Shown: piece after piece, positions 35,157-43,198 of the stretch
How the letters are laid out: each line of letters begins with the position of its first letter
How positions within the stretch are numbered: position 1 is the first letter of the stretch
Source of the DNA: Kineosporia aurantiaca JCM 3230
Lineage (GTDB): Bacteria; Actinomycetota; Actinomycetes; Actinomycetales; Kineosporiaceae
NCBI GenBank assembly: GCA_000719025.1
Contig: JODP01000001.1
Location: 186,001-250,000, forward strand
Reading direction: 5' to 3'
DNA length: 64,000 nucleotides
Notes under the pieces: generated by a model
Told to the model about the DNA's origin: nothing
The model's database searches: none
What the model saw: only the letters and a program-made list of their open reading frames with translations
Program-made: the position numbers and the translations under genes

Positions 35157-36401
35157 TCAGCCCAGCGCCTGCTCCAGGTCACCCACCAGGTCCGACGCGT
35201 CCTCCAGCCCGACCGAGATCCGGACCAGGTCGTCCGGCACCTCCAGGACCGAACCGGCGACCGACGCGTGCGTCATCTGACCGGGGTGCTCGATCAGCGA
35301 CTCGACCCCACCGAGGGACTCGGCCAGGGTGAACACCTCGGTGCGCCGGCAGACCTCGAGCGCAGCCGCCTTACCCCCGGCGACCTGGAACGACACCATG
35401 CCGCCGAAGCGCCGCATCTGCTCTGCAGCAGCCTTGTGGCCCGGGTGATCGTCCAGCGCGGGGTAGAGCACGCGGGTGATCTTCGGATGCTGGCGGAGCA
35501 TCTCGACCACCTTCTCGGCGTTGTCGCAGTGCCGTTCCATGCGCACCGCAAGCGTTTTCAGGCCGCGCTGGACCAGCCAGGAGTCGAACGGGCCGGGCAC
35601 TGCGCCCATCGAGTTCTGGTGGAAACCGACCCGCTCGGCCACGCCCTCGCCGACCGCGCCGATCCCCGCCATCCATGGTGCGGACGCGCGCTCGGAGACG
35701 ATGGCGGCGCCCCCGACCACGTCCGAGTGACCACCGCAGTACTTCGTGGTGGAGTGCACGACGATGTCGGCGCCCAGGCTCAGCGGCTGCTGGAGGTACG
35801 GGGTGGCGAACGTGTTGTCCACCACCAACAGCGCCCCGGCCTCGTGCGCAACCTCCGCCAGGGCGGCAATGTCGGCCACTGAGAGCAGCGGGTTGGTCGG
35901 CGTCTCGACCCAGACCAGGCGGGTCTTGCCCGGCTCGATCGCGGCCCGCACCGCGTCCACGTCGACCAGGGCGGCCGGGGTGTGCCGGACCCCCCACGGC
36001 TCAGCGACCCGGGCGACCAGGCGATAGGTGCCGCCGTACGCGTCGTCCGGGATGACCACATGGTCGCCGGGGCGCAGCAGCGAGCGGAGCACCGCGTCCT
36101 CCGCGGCCAGGCCGGAGGCGAACGCGAAGCCCCGGGCGGACCCGTCCGGAGCCTCCAGCGCCGCCAAACACTCTTCCAGGGCCGTGCGGGTGGGGTTGCC
36201 CGACCGGGAGTACTCGTAGCCGGTGCCGAGCCCCTGCCGCAGGCCGCCCACCCCGTCCTGCGCGTAGGTGGAGGTCTGGTAGATCGGGGTGACCACTGCG
36301 CCGGTGGCGGGGTCGGCCTCGGATCCGACATGGATCGCCCGAGTCGAGAACCCGGCCTCTGACCAGCGGGGACTTCCGGACTTCTGGTTCGCCTCGTTCA
36401 C
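35157..36401 (-). CDS. metB: Cystathionine gamma-synthase
   Basis: PLP enzyme joining activated homoserine and cysteine to cystathionine; some actinobacterial members act as gamma-lyases in reverse transsulfuration. 414 aa from GTG 36401 with the Cys/Met metabolism signature: FSTRAIHVGSEADP, YEYSRSGNPTRTALE, DVVVIPDDAYGG-like DHVVIPDDAYGGTYRL, VVDNTFATPYLQQPL and the PLP lysine in VVHSTTKYCGGHSD. The reading frame is open far upstream (to 37574), but that extension overlaps msrA and is not coding. It corresponds to Rv1079; cbs, its pathway partner, is 25 kb away here, separated by the accessory region. Confidence 0.93.
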   Translation of the reverse strand: MNEANQKSGSPRWSEAGFSTRAIHVGSEADPATGAVVTPIYQTSTYAQDGVGGLRQGLGTGYEYSRSGNPTRTALEECLAALEAPDGSARGFAFASGLAAEDAVLRSLLRPGDHVVIPDDAYGGTYRLVARVAEPWGVRHTPAALVDVDAVRAAIEPGKTRLVWVETPTNPLLSVADIAALAEVAHEAGALLVVDNTFATPYLQQPLSLGADIVVHSTTKYCGGHSDVVGGAAIVSERASAPWMAGIGAVGEGVAERVGFHQNSMGAVPGPFDSWLVQRGLKTLAVRMERHCDNAEKVVEMLRQHPKITRVLYPALDDHPGHKAAAEQMRRFGGMVSFQVAGGKAAALEVCRRTEVFTLAESLGGVESLIEHPGQMTHASVAGSVLEVPDDLVRISVGLEDASDLVGDLEQALG

Positions 36402-36539
36402 GGTGCCCAAGCTACTACCGGGCGCCGACAGTTCTGTGCGCACTCGCGTGCGGCCACGGGAACGGAAGGGAGTCGGACGTGGTTGTTCAGGGTGGCGCGG
36501 GACCGATCGTTCCGCCCGAAGAACCAACAGGAGGACCCG

Positions 36540-37238
36540 ATGATTTTCGGCCGCCGGTCGAGGAGCACGATGGTCGAGCGGGAGAACGCGCTGCCCGGCC
36601 GGGCCAGCCGTCCGTTCACGGTGCCGGCCCGCCACGCCGTTCTCAAGACCCCGCTCGAGGGCCCGTGGGCGGAGGGCACTCAGGTGATCTACGTCGCCAT
36701 GGGCTGTTTCTGGGGCGCCGAGAAGACGTTCTGGCAGACCCCCGGCGTGGTCACCACCGCCGTCGGTTACATGGGCGGCTTCACCCCCAACCCGACGTAC
36801 GAGGAGACCTGCACCGGCCTCACCGGGCAGACCGAGACCGTGATGGTCGCCTACGACCCGGCTCAGGTGAGCCTGGAGACCCTGCTCAAGACGTTCTGGG
36901 AGTCGCACGACCCGACCCAGGGCTACCGCCAGGGCAACGACCTCGGCTCGCAGTACCGCTCGGCGTTCTACTGGACGACGGACGAGCAGGCCAAGGCCTA
37001 CGAGGCGAGCAAGACCGCCTATCAGGCAGCCCTCGACAAGGCCGGCTTCCGCACCATCACCACGGAGTCCCGCTCGGCCACGGACGCGGGCGCCTTCTAC
37101 TACGCCGAGGACTACCACCAGCAGTACCTCTACAAGAACCCGAACGGCTACTGCCCTGACCACGGCACCGGCGTGGCCTGCCCAATCGGGGTCGGCGTGC
37201 TGTACGGAACGGGCGTGAAGGCCGAACCCATCGCCTGA
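36540..37238 (+). CDS. msrA: Peptide-methionine (S)-S-oxide reductase
   Basis: Repairs oxidised methionine in proteins. 232 aa with catalytic Cys56 in AMGCFWGAEKTFWQTPGV, then GYMGGFTPNPTYEETCTG and GNDLGSQYRS. Resolving cysteines are probably those in NGYCPDHGTGVACPIG near the C-terminus. ATG 36540 with AGGAGG 7 nt upstream. A second, partial copy of the last 90 bp of this gene occurs 604 bp downstream at 37737-37826, on the far side of hicAB. Confidence 0.94.
   Translation: MIFGRRSRSTMVERENALPGRASRPFTVPARHAVLKTPLEGPWAEGTQVIYVAMGCFWGAEKTFWQTPGVVTTAVGYMGGFTPNPTYEETCTGLTGQTETVMVAYDPAQVSLETLLKTFWESHDPTQGYRQGNDLGSQYRSAFYWTTDEQAKAYEASKTAYQAALDKAGFRTITTESRSATDAGAFYYAEDYHQQYLYKNPNGYCPDHGTGVACPIGVGVLYGTGVKAEPIA
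37133..37222 (+). repeat. Direct repeat flanking hicAB, copy 1 (msrA 3' end)
   Basis: The last part of msrA (encoding KNPNGYCPDHGTGVAC and the following GVGVLYGTG) is repeated at 37737-37826 with an offset of 604 bp and only a few mismatches. The interval between the copies holds the hicAB remnant. Confidence 0.9.
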
Positions 37239-37245
37239 GCCAAGA

Positions 37246-37268
37246 ATGTCGGTTCCCCCACCTATGGT
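37246..37268 (+). promoter_or_regulatory. PafBC-type promoter of hicA, leaderless
   Basis: ATGTCGGTT (37246-37254), 8 bp, then TATGGT (37263-37268) fits the RecA-independent DNA-damage promoter pattern tTGTCRgtg-N8-TAnnnT at the core positions. ATG 37275 follows exactly 6 nt after the -10 box, implying a leaderless transcript. Confidence 0.55.
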
Positions 37269-37274
37269 CATTTC

Positions 37275-37466
37275 ATGCCGATCAAGGTGGGGGACATGAT
37301 CAAACGGCTGGAAGCGGACGGTTGGCTGATGGAAACGAGTCACCGGATCGCACCGATCACCTTCAGCATCCAAGCAAACCGGGGCTCGTCTCGGTGGCAG
37401 GCAAGCTGAGCGCAACGTTGAAACCGCAGACAGAAGCGGAGCATCCTGAAGCAGGCTGGCTTGTGA
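37275..37466 (+). pseudogene. hicA: HicA toxin remnant, frameshifted
   Basis: HicA is a small dsRBD-like mRNA interferase. The reading begins MPIKVGDMIKRLEADGWLM and SHR in one frame, continues HPSKPGLVSVAGKLSATLKPQTEA in a second, and ends SILKQAGL with stop 37464-37466 in a third. So at least two indels break the gene. A short CACCGGATC/CACCGATC duplication near 37343-37356 may be one of them. Uninterrupted, it would be about 63 aa, normal for HicA. The antitoxin gene that follows is intact. Confidence 0.8.
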
Positions 37467-37477
37467 AGGGGGCGTCG

Positions 37478-37705
37478 GTGAAGGGTTATGTGGTCGTTTT
37501 CGAAAACGACGAGGAGTCCGGGTTCTCCGCCTACAGTCCGGATCTGCCTGGGGTGGTAGCCGCTGCGGAAACACGGCCGGAGACCGAACAACTTATGCGC
37601 GAGGCCATGGTCGAACACCTCACAGTGCTAAGCGACATGCGTCTACCCGTGCCCGAACCGTCGCAGTCAGCCGACTCGACGATTCTCAACGTCACGGCAG
37701 TCTGA
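37478..37705 (+). CDS. hicB: HicB-like antitoxin
   Basis: 75 aa: VKGYVVVFENDEESGFSAYS, PDLPGVVAAAETRPETEQLM and REAMVEHLTVLSDMRLPVPE form the partially degraded RNase H fold typical of HicB. No C-terminal DNA-binding domain is present. GTG 37478 has AAGGGGG 6 nt upstream, and the gene starts 11 bp after the broken hicA. With its toxin dead it may still counter HicA toxins from elsewhere, or simply be decaying. Confidence 0.8.
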   Translation: MKGYVVVFENDEESGFSAYSPDLPGVVAAAETRPETEQLMREAMVEHLTVLSDMRLPVPEPSQSADSTILNVTAV

Positions 37706-37736
37706 TCTACCCAGCCGGGCCGAGGAACATCCCCAG

Positions 37737-37833
37737 CAAAAACCCGAACGGCTACTGCCCTGACCACGGCACCGGCGTGGCCTGCTCAATCGGGGTCGGC
37801 GTGCTGTACGGAACGGGTGTCAAGGTCGATTAG
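37737..37833 (+). pseudogene. Duplicated msrA 3'-end fragment
   Basis: It repeats the final 90 bp of msrA (KNPNGYCPDHGTGVAC, then SIGVGVLYGTGVKVD and TAG 37831-37833). No start or upstream coding part. It marks the right boundary of the hicAB insertion, so the module sits between a complete msrA and a scar of its 3' end. Confidence 0.9.
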
Positions 37834-37896
37834 CCCTGTTGGAACCCCTGCATAATCCGGTGCGGGGGCTTCCCCAGGTCAGCCAATGTACGCAGC

Positions 37897-38316
37897 GTGG
37901 ACAAAGACGAGATCACTTTCGTACGGCCGGCCGAGCTGACCCGGAACGCCCCCTACGCCTACGCGGCCGTCGTAGACAGCCACCGAATGATCTTCACCGC
38001 GGGAGCCTGCCCTCTAGACCGTGACGGACGCGTCGTCTCCGAAGGCGACGTTATTGCTCAGGCCGCGCAGGTCATGGCCAACCTGACGGCAACCCTGTCC
38101 GCCAGTGGTGCAAGCCTCTCGGACGTCGTGAAAACTACCGTGTACGTCGCATCTTCGCGGCGCGAAGAGCTGGTCTCCGTGTGGAACGTGGTGCGCAGCG
38201 CTTTCGGCGACCATGATGCGCCCAGCACGCTGCTGGGCGTCAGCGTCTTGGGCTACGACGGCCAGCTGGTCGAGGTGGAAGCCGTCGCCGCCGTGAGGGC
38301 AGCAGATCGTGAATGA
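37897..38316 (+). CDS. RidA/YjgF/Rid family protein
   Basis: 139 aa. RidA proteins deaminate reactive enamine/imine intermediates from PLP enzymes. Core features: AYAAVVDSHRMIFTAGACPLD, VIAQAAQVMANLTATLSASG, DVVKTTVYVASSRREELVSV and the C-terminal VEVEAVAAVRA. The residue usually Arg in the strict RidA active site (IEVEAIAA context) is not obvious, so it may belong to another Rid subfamily. GTG 37897. It lies just right of the msrA scar, so it may have been msrA's neighbour before the hicAB insertion. Confidence 0.88.
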   Translation: MDKDEITFVRPAELTRNAPYAYAAVVDSHRMIFTAGACPLDRDGRVVSEGDVIAQAAQVMANLTATLSASGASLSDVVKTTVYVASSRREELVSVWNVVRSAFGDHDAPSTLLGVSVLGYDGQLVEVEAVAAVRAADRE

Positions 38317-38402
38317 ACTGGACGCAGCCAGGCCGCTGTGACGTCCCGGCGATCCGGGCAGGAGCTGACCGCCGCTTGCGGTTCGGACCGACTCGTCCAA
38401 GA

Positions 38403-38425
38403 TTGTCGGACCCCGCGGCTACGTT
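38403..38425 (+). promoter_or_regulatory. PafBC-type DNA-damage promoter, leaderless
   Basis: TTGTCGGAC (38403-38411), 8 bp, TACGTT (38420-38425): the TTGTCR and TAnnnT boxes and their 11-bp separation fit the mycobacterial RecA-independent (PafBC) promoter consensus tTGTCRgtg-N8-TAnnnT. GTG 38432 begins 6 nt after the -10 box, so translation would start at the first transcribed bases. Confidence 0.65.
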
Positions 38426-38431
38426 GCTCCC

Positions 38432-39796
38432 GTGGAATCAGTCCAGACCTACCGCTATCAACGGCCGTCCGCGCTCGCCGCAGGCAACCTGGGCCTGGAG
38501 ACCTCCGGGGGTACTGCCCTGCGGGGTCGATCCGGACCGGAGGCGCACCCGCGGTTCTTCAACGGCTTCCTAATCCGGCCGGACATGGCTGCGGCCGGAC
38601 TGCTGGCGGTGGCCGAAGTGGCGCGCACTCGTTACTTTCAGCCCGCCGACACGTCCTTTCGGGATCCCGTCGTGACCAGCGACGGCGAACGGTTACGGTT
38701 CGAGTCGTTCTCCGTATGCGGGGGTGTTCACATACGGTTGGACGTGCTGGGTAGCGGTTTCGACGGCGATGTCATCGACTGCGGCACAACGAACGTCGAC
38801 GTCAACGAGCCATTGCGCCGGGCCCTCAGCGGCATCCTCGCCGGCGACCCGCTGCACCTGGCGGTCGGGCCGAACGACGTGACGGTCACGACGATGACCG
38901 ACTCGGTGGTGGAGCGGAAGGTTCCGTTGCCTGAGCGATGGGTGCGGGGCTTCGGCGAGATCTACGTCCTGACTGGCGAGTTCGACGCCCGCGTGGAGAT
39001 GGGCGCGGTTGAGGCGGCCCGGTTACTGCGTTCCTTGCCGAGCCAGCGCAAGGCGGTCGGCGCCTTCTGGTTCGTGCCGGCCGGGCGGTCGCTGCGTCTG
39101 GTCCCCCGCCCGGTCCCGGGAGCGATCTGTCTGGCCGGCCCGCAACGACTCGCTGCCGTGTTACCGCTGCTGCGCTTCGCCACCGGCCTGCGGGTGTACG
39201 GGCCTCCGGTGACCAGCGGCAGCCAGCCGGTGGCCAGCGCCTGGGAGCTCACGCTGCCGGGCCTGCGCCTGACCGCGACGCTGTCGCCCGACACCACCCG
39301 GGGTTTCTCCGGCGAGGGAGCGGTGCTCGATGCCCTCGCCGGCGACCGGGTGGCCGAGGACGCGGACCTGGTCAGTGTGCTGCTCGCATTCGAGCCTCGG
39401 ATCGATGTCGCCGCTCTGGCTTCCGGTTCCGGGCTGGAGCCGGGGCGGGTGCGAGCTGCGCTGGTCCGGCTCGGAGCCGCCGGCCGGGTCGGGCGTGACC
39501 TCGCCGAGGCGGCCTCCTTCCATCGTGAACTGCCGTTCGACGGCGATGTGGTCGACCGACTCAATCCTCGCCACGGTGCCGCCCGGGCCCTGATCGCGGC
39601 CGGAGCAGTGACGATCGAGCAGCATCACCCCGGTGACGTGACCGCACTGGTCCTCAGCAGCGGGAACAGCCATCGGGTCCGTCTGGCCCACGGCCGGGGT
39701 TCCTGCACCTGCCCCTGGTACGCGAAGCATCAGGGTTCTCGAGGCCCGTGCAAACACGTTCTTGCCGTTGAACAGTCGATCCGGGTGGAGGCCTGA
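38432..39796 (+). CDS. SWIM zinc-finger protein
   Basis: 454 aa. The C-terminal SWIM domain shows CTCPWY, then GPCKHVLAVEQS (CxCx(n)CxH, residues about 428-446), preceded by NSHRVRLAHGRGSC. The N-terminal 400 residues are a conserved part without a recognised fold (RYQRPSALAAGNLGLETSGG, PRFFNGFLIRPDMAAAGLLA). SWIM domains bind DNA or proteins. It resembles E. coli YehQ-type proteins. It is followed after 3 bp by the DUF6493-like gene, so the two form an operon behind a DNA-damage-type promoter. Confidence 0.85.
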   Translation: MESVQTYRYQRPSALAAGNLGLETSGGTALRGRSGPEAHPRFFNGFLIRPDMAAAGLLAVAEVARTRYFQPADTSFRDPVVTSDGERLRFESFSVCGGVHIRLDVLGSGFDGDVIDCGTTNVDVNEPLRRALSGILAGDPLHLAVGPNDVTVTTMTDSVVERKVPLPERWVRGFGEIYVLTGEFDARVEMGAVEAARLLRSLPSQRKAVGAFWFVPAGRSLRLVPRPVPGAICLAGPQRLAAVLPLLRFATGLRVYGPPVTSGSQPVASAWELTLPGLRLTATLSPDTTRGFSGEGAVLDALAGDRVAEDADLVSVLLAFEPRIDVAALASGSGLEPGRVRAALVRLGAAGRVGRDLAEAASFHRELPFDGDVVDRLNPRHGAARALIAAGAVTIEQHHPGDVTALVLSSGNSHRVRLAHGRGSCTCPWYAKHQGSRGPCKHVLAVEQSIRVEA

Positions 39797-39799
39797 ACG

Positions 39800-42520
39800 A
39801 TGAACTGGGACAGTCTGCTCGAGGTCATCCGCAGCGAAGGAGCCGTCGCCACCAAGAAGGCCGTGCTCGCCCTGACCGATGCAGAGCGGCGGGCGCTGGC
39901 TCCCCGGGTCTCTGCCTTGGCCCGGGCCTCCAGCCGGTGGTGGGACGAGGACAACGAGTTCTACAAGGTCTACGAACGTTCCCGGCGTGGGGATCTGACT
40001 GCCGCGACGGCCGTCGCAACGGCAGGCATCCTGCCCGCATCCAAACTGCCAGGGGTGCTGAGGCGGATCGAGATGGACACCTCCTCCGGGGCTGCCCAAA
40101 GCACCGTTGTCGGCTGGGTCCTTGAGATGCTGGAGTCCCGAGATCTGGCGGACAGCCCGAAACTCGCTGCCGAGCTGGCCGGACGCGTCCGAGACAACGA
40201 TGTTTTCGGCGGGGGTTGGTTCTTCGAGCTGGCGCTCCGACTGGCCCGCCGGAATCCCGCGGAGCCACCGGTCCATCCCGCTTTCATGCGCCTCTGGCTG
40301 CGGGAGGAGGACCGGGTTCGCAAGGACGTGCGGGCGCATCCAGGGTGGGCCGCCCTGGTCCTGCAGGTGCTCAATGTTCGCGGCACCGGCCAGATGCTGG
40401 ACCAGGACCGCCTGCGAGACGCGCTGGTCGAACTAACTGCAGAGAACCTGGTGCCGCGGGCGGAACTGCTCGACGCCTGCATCGGTGCCTTGCAGGCCAC
40501 CGACCGCAAAGCAGACCTCTACGGCCTGGTCGCCCTGCACGAGCAGCTCGACCCGACGAACGACGAGGTCAGCAGCCGAGTTGGTCAGTACGTCAGCCTG
40601 ACGGCGGGTGCTCCGCCGTTCGTGGCCGGCCTCGCCCAACTGCGGTTACGTGCTCTTGAGGACGCCGGCCGGCTGCCCACTCCGGTGTTCGCGGCGGTGA
40701 CGACGGCGATCATGGTGCGACCGGACAAGGGCCTGTTCCGCGCCCAGCTCACCTGGCTCCGAGCGGCGCTGAAAAAGAGCCCGGACCTTCGGGAACCCTT
40801 GACCCTCGCGCTCGCGGCCGGGCTCGGGCATCCCGATCCTGGTCTGCAGAAGCGGGTCCTCGATCTGCTCGACCCCTTCGCGAACGACCTGTCCGACGCC
40901 ACTCGGCAGGAAGTCGCCGCTGCCGCCACCGCACTCGCCCCAGACCTGCGCCCCCGGGCCGCCCGCCTGTTCAATGCCGAAATGGATTCCGGCACGTCCG
41001 CGCCCAGCCTGGAACTCTTCACAGCACAGCCTTCGCCTCTGGAACCGATCTCCCGCCCCGAGATCGTGACTGAAGAACTAGCTGTCTTTTATCAGGGGTA
41101 CGAATACTGGAAGTCGCTGGACGCACTGAAGATTGAGCGCATTCTTGATGCCTTGGTGCGCTTCGCCTGGAGCGCCCCCGAGCAACTCGGCGAGGCAATG
41201 GCACCGTTGCTGAGTCGACTCGAGTGGCTACCTCAGGGGCCGCCACCCCGCACGCCCCGCCCCGAACGCGGCCCCGACGACGAGTACTTCATCCTCCGGG
41301 ACATCCTCAGCACGGTAGGTCAGTGTGTCGGGTCCGCCCGGGCCTGCGCCGATCGCCCGGCTCCGGAACGCCACCGGCAGGAGCTGGCGCCGGAAGACCT
41401 GCCGTCCTGGGGATCTCGCGATCGGGAGTGGAGCCCTAACGTCGTCCTGTTCCGCCGGATCGAAGAGATCGCGGCCGGAATCTGGTGGGCGCCGGTACCG
41501 GTGTTGCTGGCGACGCCCGCCACGGCCGATGGTGTTCTCGACGCCGACGAGTTGCTGCGCCGTCTGCTGCTGGTTGAAGCGGCAGGGGTGCGACCCTGGC
41601 CGAACGACCTGAACCAGGCCTGGCTGCGGGTGTCGCCGGCCGACCGCGACCGGGTGCTTCCCGCCGTCCGGCGGGTCGCCGGCCCAGCGAGCGCAGAGCG
41701 CCTGATCGCGCTCGGAGACGCCGGGGCCCGGTCCGGACTGGAGACCTGGACCCGGAAGGTCCCTGAAAATGTCTACTACCACTGGCAGAAGCAGGAGGTC
41801 CGGTCCACGCTGGTCGCCACCTTGACCCCGGCTCACCAGCACGAGGTGCCGGAACCCTGGGCCCGGCTCTGGCAGTTGCTCATGCCTGAGAGCAATACCT
41901 GGAGCTACGACACCGCCTGGGTGACCTTCTGGCCGTCCATGTTGCCGTTCGACCGGGACGTCACAGCAGCCCACCTGATCCGAAAACTTCCCGAGTTCAA
42001 ACGCGGGGCCGGAGACGTAATCCGTTCGCACACCGAGGTTGCCGGTCCGATCGGCCCGGCAAGCCTGCTGCTGTACTGCTACGGGTTGGACCTCGCCGCG
42101 GCCGAGGACCGTGCGGGCACCAGCGAGGCCCTGCTCGCTCTGATCGGCCGGAACGAACTCGACGCCAACGCCTTCGGTGAGTTGCTCGGCCGACTGGTGA
42201 CCGACCGGAGCCTGAAGCTGAACCGGGTGGTCGAGACCCTCCGAGGGGTCGGACAAGCCGGGGCCTGGCTCCCGCTTTGGCAGGTGCTGGCCGAGGCTCT
42301 GCCGTACTGCCTGCCCCGGGCCGACGACGCGGCACCCGCAGGATCGGCCGATCTGCTGGCCCTCGCGGTGGAGGCCGCTCAGTCCTGCGGAGTCACCGGC
42401 GAGATCGCGGGACTGGACGAAGTCGCTGGCCGGAGGGGTTCCAGCCGCTTGCGCTGTGAGGCCCGTCGCCTCCAGACCGCCCTGACCGGGTCCGACCGGC
42501 GGAACCCGTCCGCTGTCTAG
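39800..42520 (+). CDS. DUF6493-like large helical-repeat protein
   Basis: 906 aa, soluble, largely alpha-helical (HEAT/TPR-like texture: LREPLTLALAAGLGHPDPGL, QKRVLDLLDPFANDLSDATR), with no signal peptide or catalytic motif I recognise. In Streptomyces, as I recall, DUF6493 proteins are encoded beside SWIM proteins, matching the arrangement here (ATG 3 bp after the SWIM stop). It probably acts as a scaffold with the SWIM protein. Conserved-looking segments include WWAPVPVLLATPATADGVLD and LLLYCYGLDLAAAEDRAGTS. Family assignment is by eye and context. Confidence 0.75.
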   Translation: MNWDSLLEVIRSEGAVATKKAVLALTDAERRALAPRVSALARASSRWWDEDNEFYKVYERSRRGDLTAATAVATAGILPASKLPGVLRRIEMDTSSGAAQSTVVGWVLEMLESRDLADSPKLAAELAGRVRDNDVFGGGWFFELALRLARRNPAEPPVHPAFMRLWLREEDRVRKDVRAHPGWAALVLQVLNVRGTGQMLDQDRLRDALVELTAENLVPRAELLDACIGALQATDRKADLYGLVALHEQLDPTNDEVSSRVGQYVSLTAGAPPFVAGLAQLRLRALEDAGRLPTPVFAAVTTAIMVRPDKGLFRAQLTWLRAALKKSPDLREPLTLALAAGLGHPDPGLQKRVLDLLDPFANDLSDATRQEVAAAATALAPDLRPRAARLFNAEMDSGTSAPSLELFTAQPSPLEPISRPEIVTEELAVFYQGYEYWKSLDALKIERILDALVRFAWSAPEQLGEAMAPLLSRLEWLPQGPPPRTPRPERGPDDEYFILRDILSTVGQCVGSARACADRPAPERHRQELAPEDLPSWGSRDREWSPNVVLFRRIEEIAAGIWWAPVPVLLATPATADGVLDADELLRRLLLVEAAGVRPWPNDLNQAWLRVSPADRDRVLPAVRRVAGPASAERLIALGDAGARSGLETWTRKVPENVYYHWQKQEVRSTLVATLTPAHQHEVPEPWARLWQLLMPESNTWSYDTAWVTFWPSMLPFDRDVTAAHLIRKLPEFKRGAGDVIRSHTEVAGPIGPASLLLYCYGLDLAAAEDRAGTSEALLALIGRNELDANAFGELLGRLVTDRSLKLNRVVETLRGVGQAGAWLPLWQVLAEALPYCLPRADDAAPAGSADLLALAVEAAQSCGVTGEIAGLDEVAGRRGSSRLRCEARRLQTALTGSDRRNPSAV

Positions 42521-42621
42521 TTCGCGACCCGCACTGGAGCCGGTGATCCAGGGGCCGCACCCTCGATCCGCGATCCCTCACGGGCCCGCCGGTTCCAGAG
42601 CCGGCCCCTCCCCTTGCCAGA

Positions 42622-42627
42622 TAGGTT
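42622..42627 (+). promoter_or_regulatory. -10 box of a leaderless gene
   Basis: TAGGTT ends exactly 6 nt before ATG 42634, the same geometry seen upstream of at least eight other genes in the window. Confidence 0.45.
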
Positions 42628-42633
42628 CCCGGC

Positions 42634-43176
42634 ATGTCGAGTCCGCGGCTCATGCGCATCCACAGCCCCGAGTTCAAGGCCATGTCGGAGCGGGTCCTGC
42701 AGGTCACCCAGCTCACCTCGCGCCTCAACGTGCTGCCCTTCGAGGACGAGGAGGGCAAGGCCGATCTGTTCGCGCAGATCCTGGGGCGGCCGCTGCCGGA
42801 ACGGGTCACGGTCTATCCGCCGTTCTTCACCGACCACGGGCTCAACCTGGAACTGGCCGAACGGGTCTTCATCAACCAGAACTGCACGTTCCTGGACTAC
42901 GCGGGGATCCGGCTGGCGGAACGGGTGATGGTCGGCCCGAAGGTCACGTTCATCACCGGCGGCCACCCGGTCGATCCGGTGGAGCGGCGGGAATGGCTGA
43001 CCGGGGCGCCGATCGACGTGGCCGAGAATGTCTGGATCGGGGCGGGGGCGACGATCCTGCCGGGGGTCAGTATCGGGCGTGACTCGGTGATTGCGGCGGG
43101 GGCGGTGGTGGCCGACGACGTTCCGGCGGCGACGCTGGTGACCGGAAGTAAAGCCACGATCCACCGACAGTGGTGA
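42634..43176 (+). CDS. Hexapeptide-repeat acetyltransferase (maltose/galactoside O-acetyltransferase type)
   Basis: 180 aa left-handed beta-helix acyltransferase of the LacA/Maa type: PFEDEEGKADLFAQILGRPL in the N-terminal part, VYPPFFTDHGLNLELAERVF, INQNCTFLDYAGIRLAERVM, ITGGHPVDP with the catalytic His, and hexapeptides in NVWIGAGATILPGVSIGRDS plus VIAAGAVVADDVPA. It transfers acetyl from acetyl-CoA to a sugar or similar acceptor. Probably leaderless from TAGGTT at 42622. Followed at 22 bp by the DUF1990 gene. Confidence 0.9.
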   Translation: MSSPRLMRIHSPEFKAMSERVLQVTQLTSRLNVLPFEDEEGKADLFAQILGRPLPERVTVYPPFFTDHGLNLELAERVFINQNCTFLDYAGIRLAERVMVGPKVTFITGGHPVDPVERREWLTGAPIDVAENVWIGAGATILPGVSIGRDSVIAAGAVVADDVPAATLVTGSKATIHRQW

Positions 43177-43198
43177 ACGCAGTGCGCGACAATCGACC

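Noticed and set aside
35157..37574. 805-codon open frame on the minus strand
   Set aside because: Only the first-read 3' half (from GTG 36401) is metB; the upstream extension overlaps msrA and hicAB antisense and has no family resemblance.
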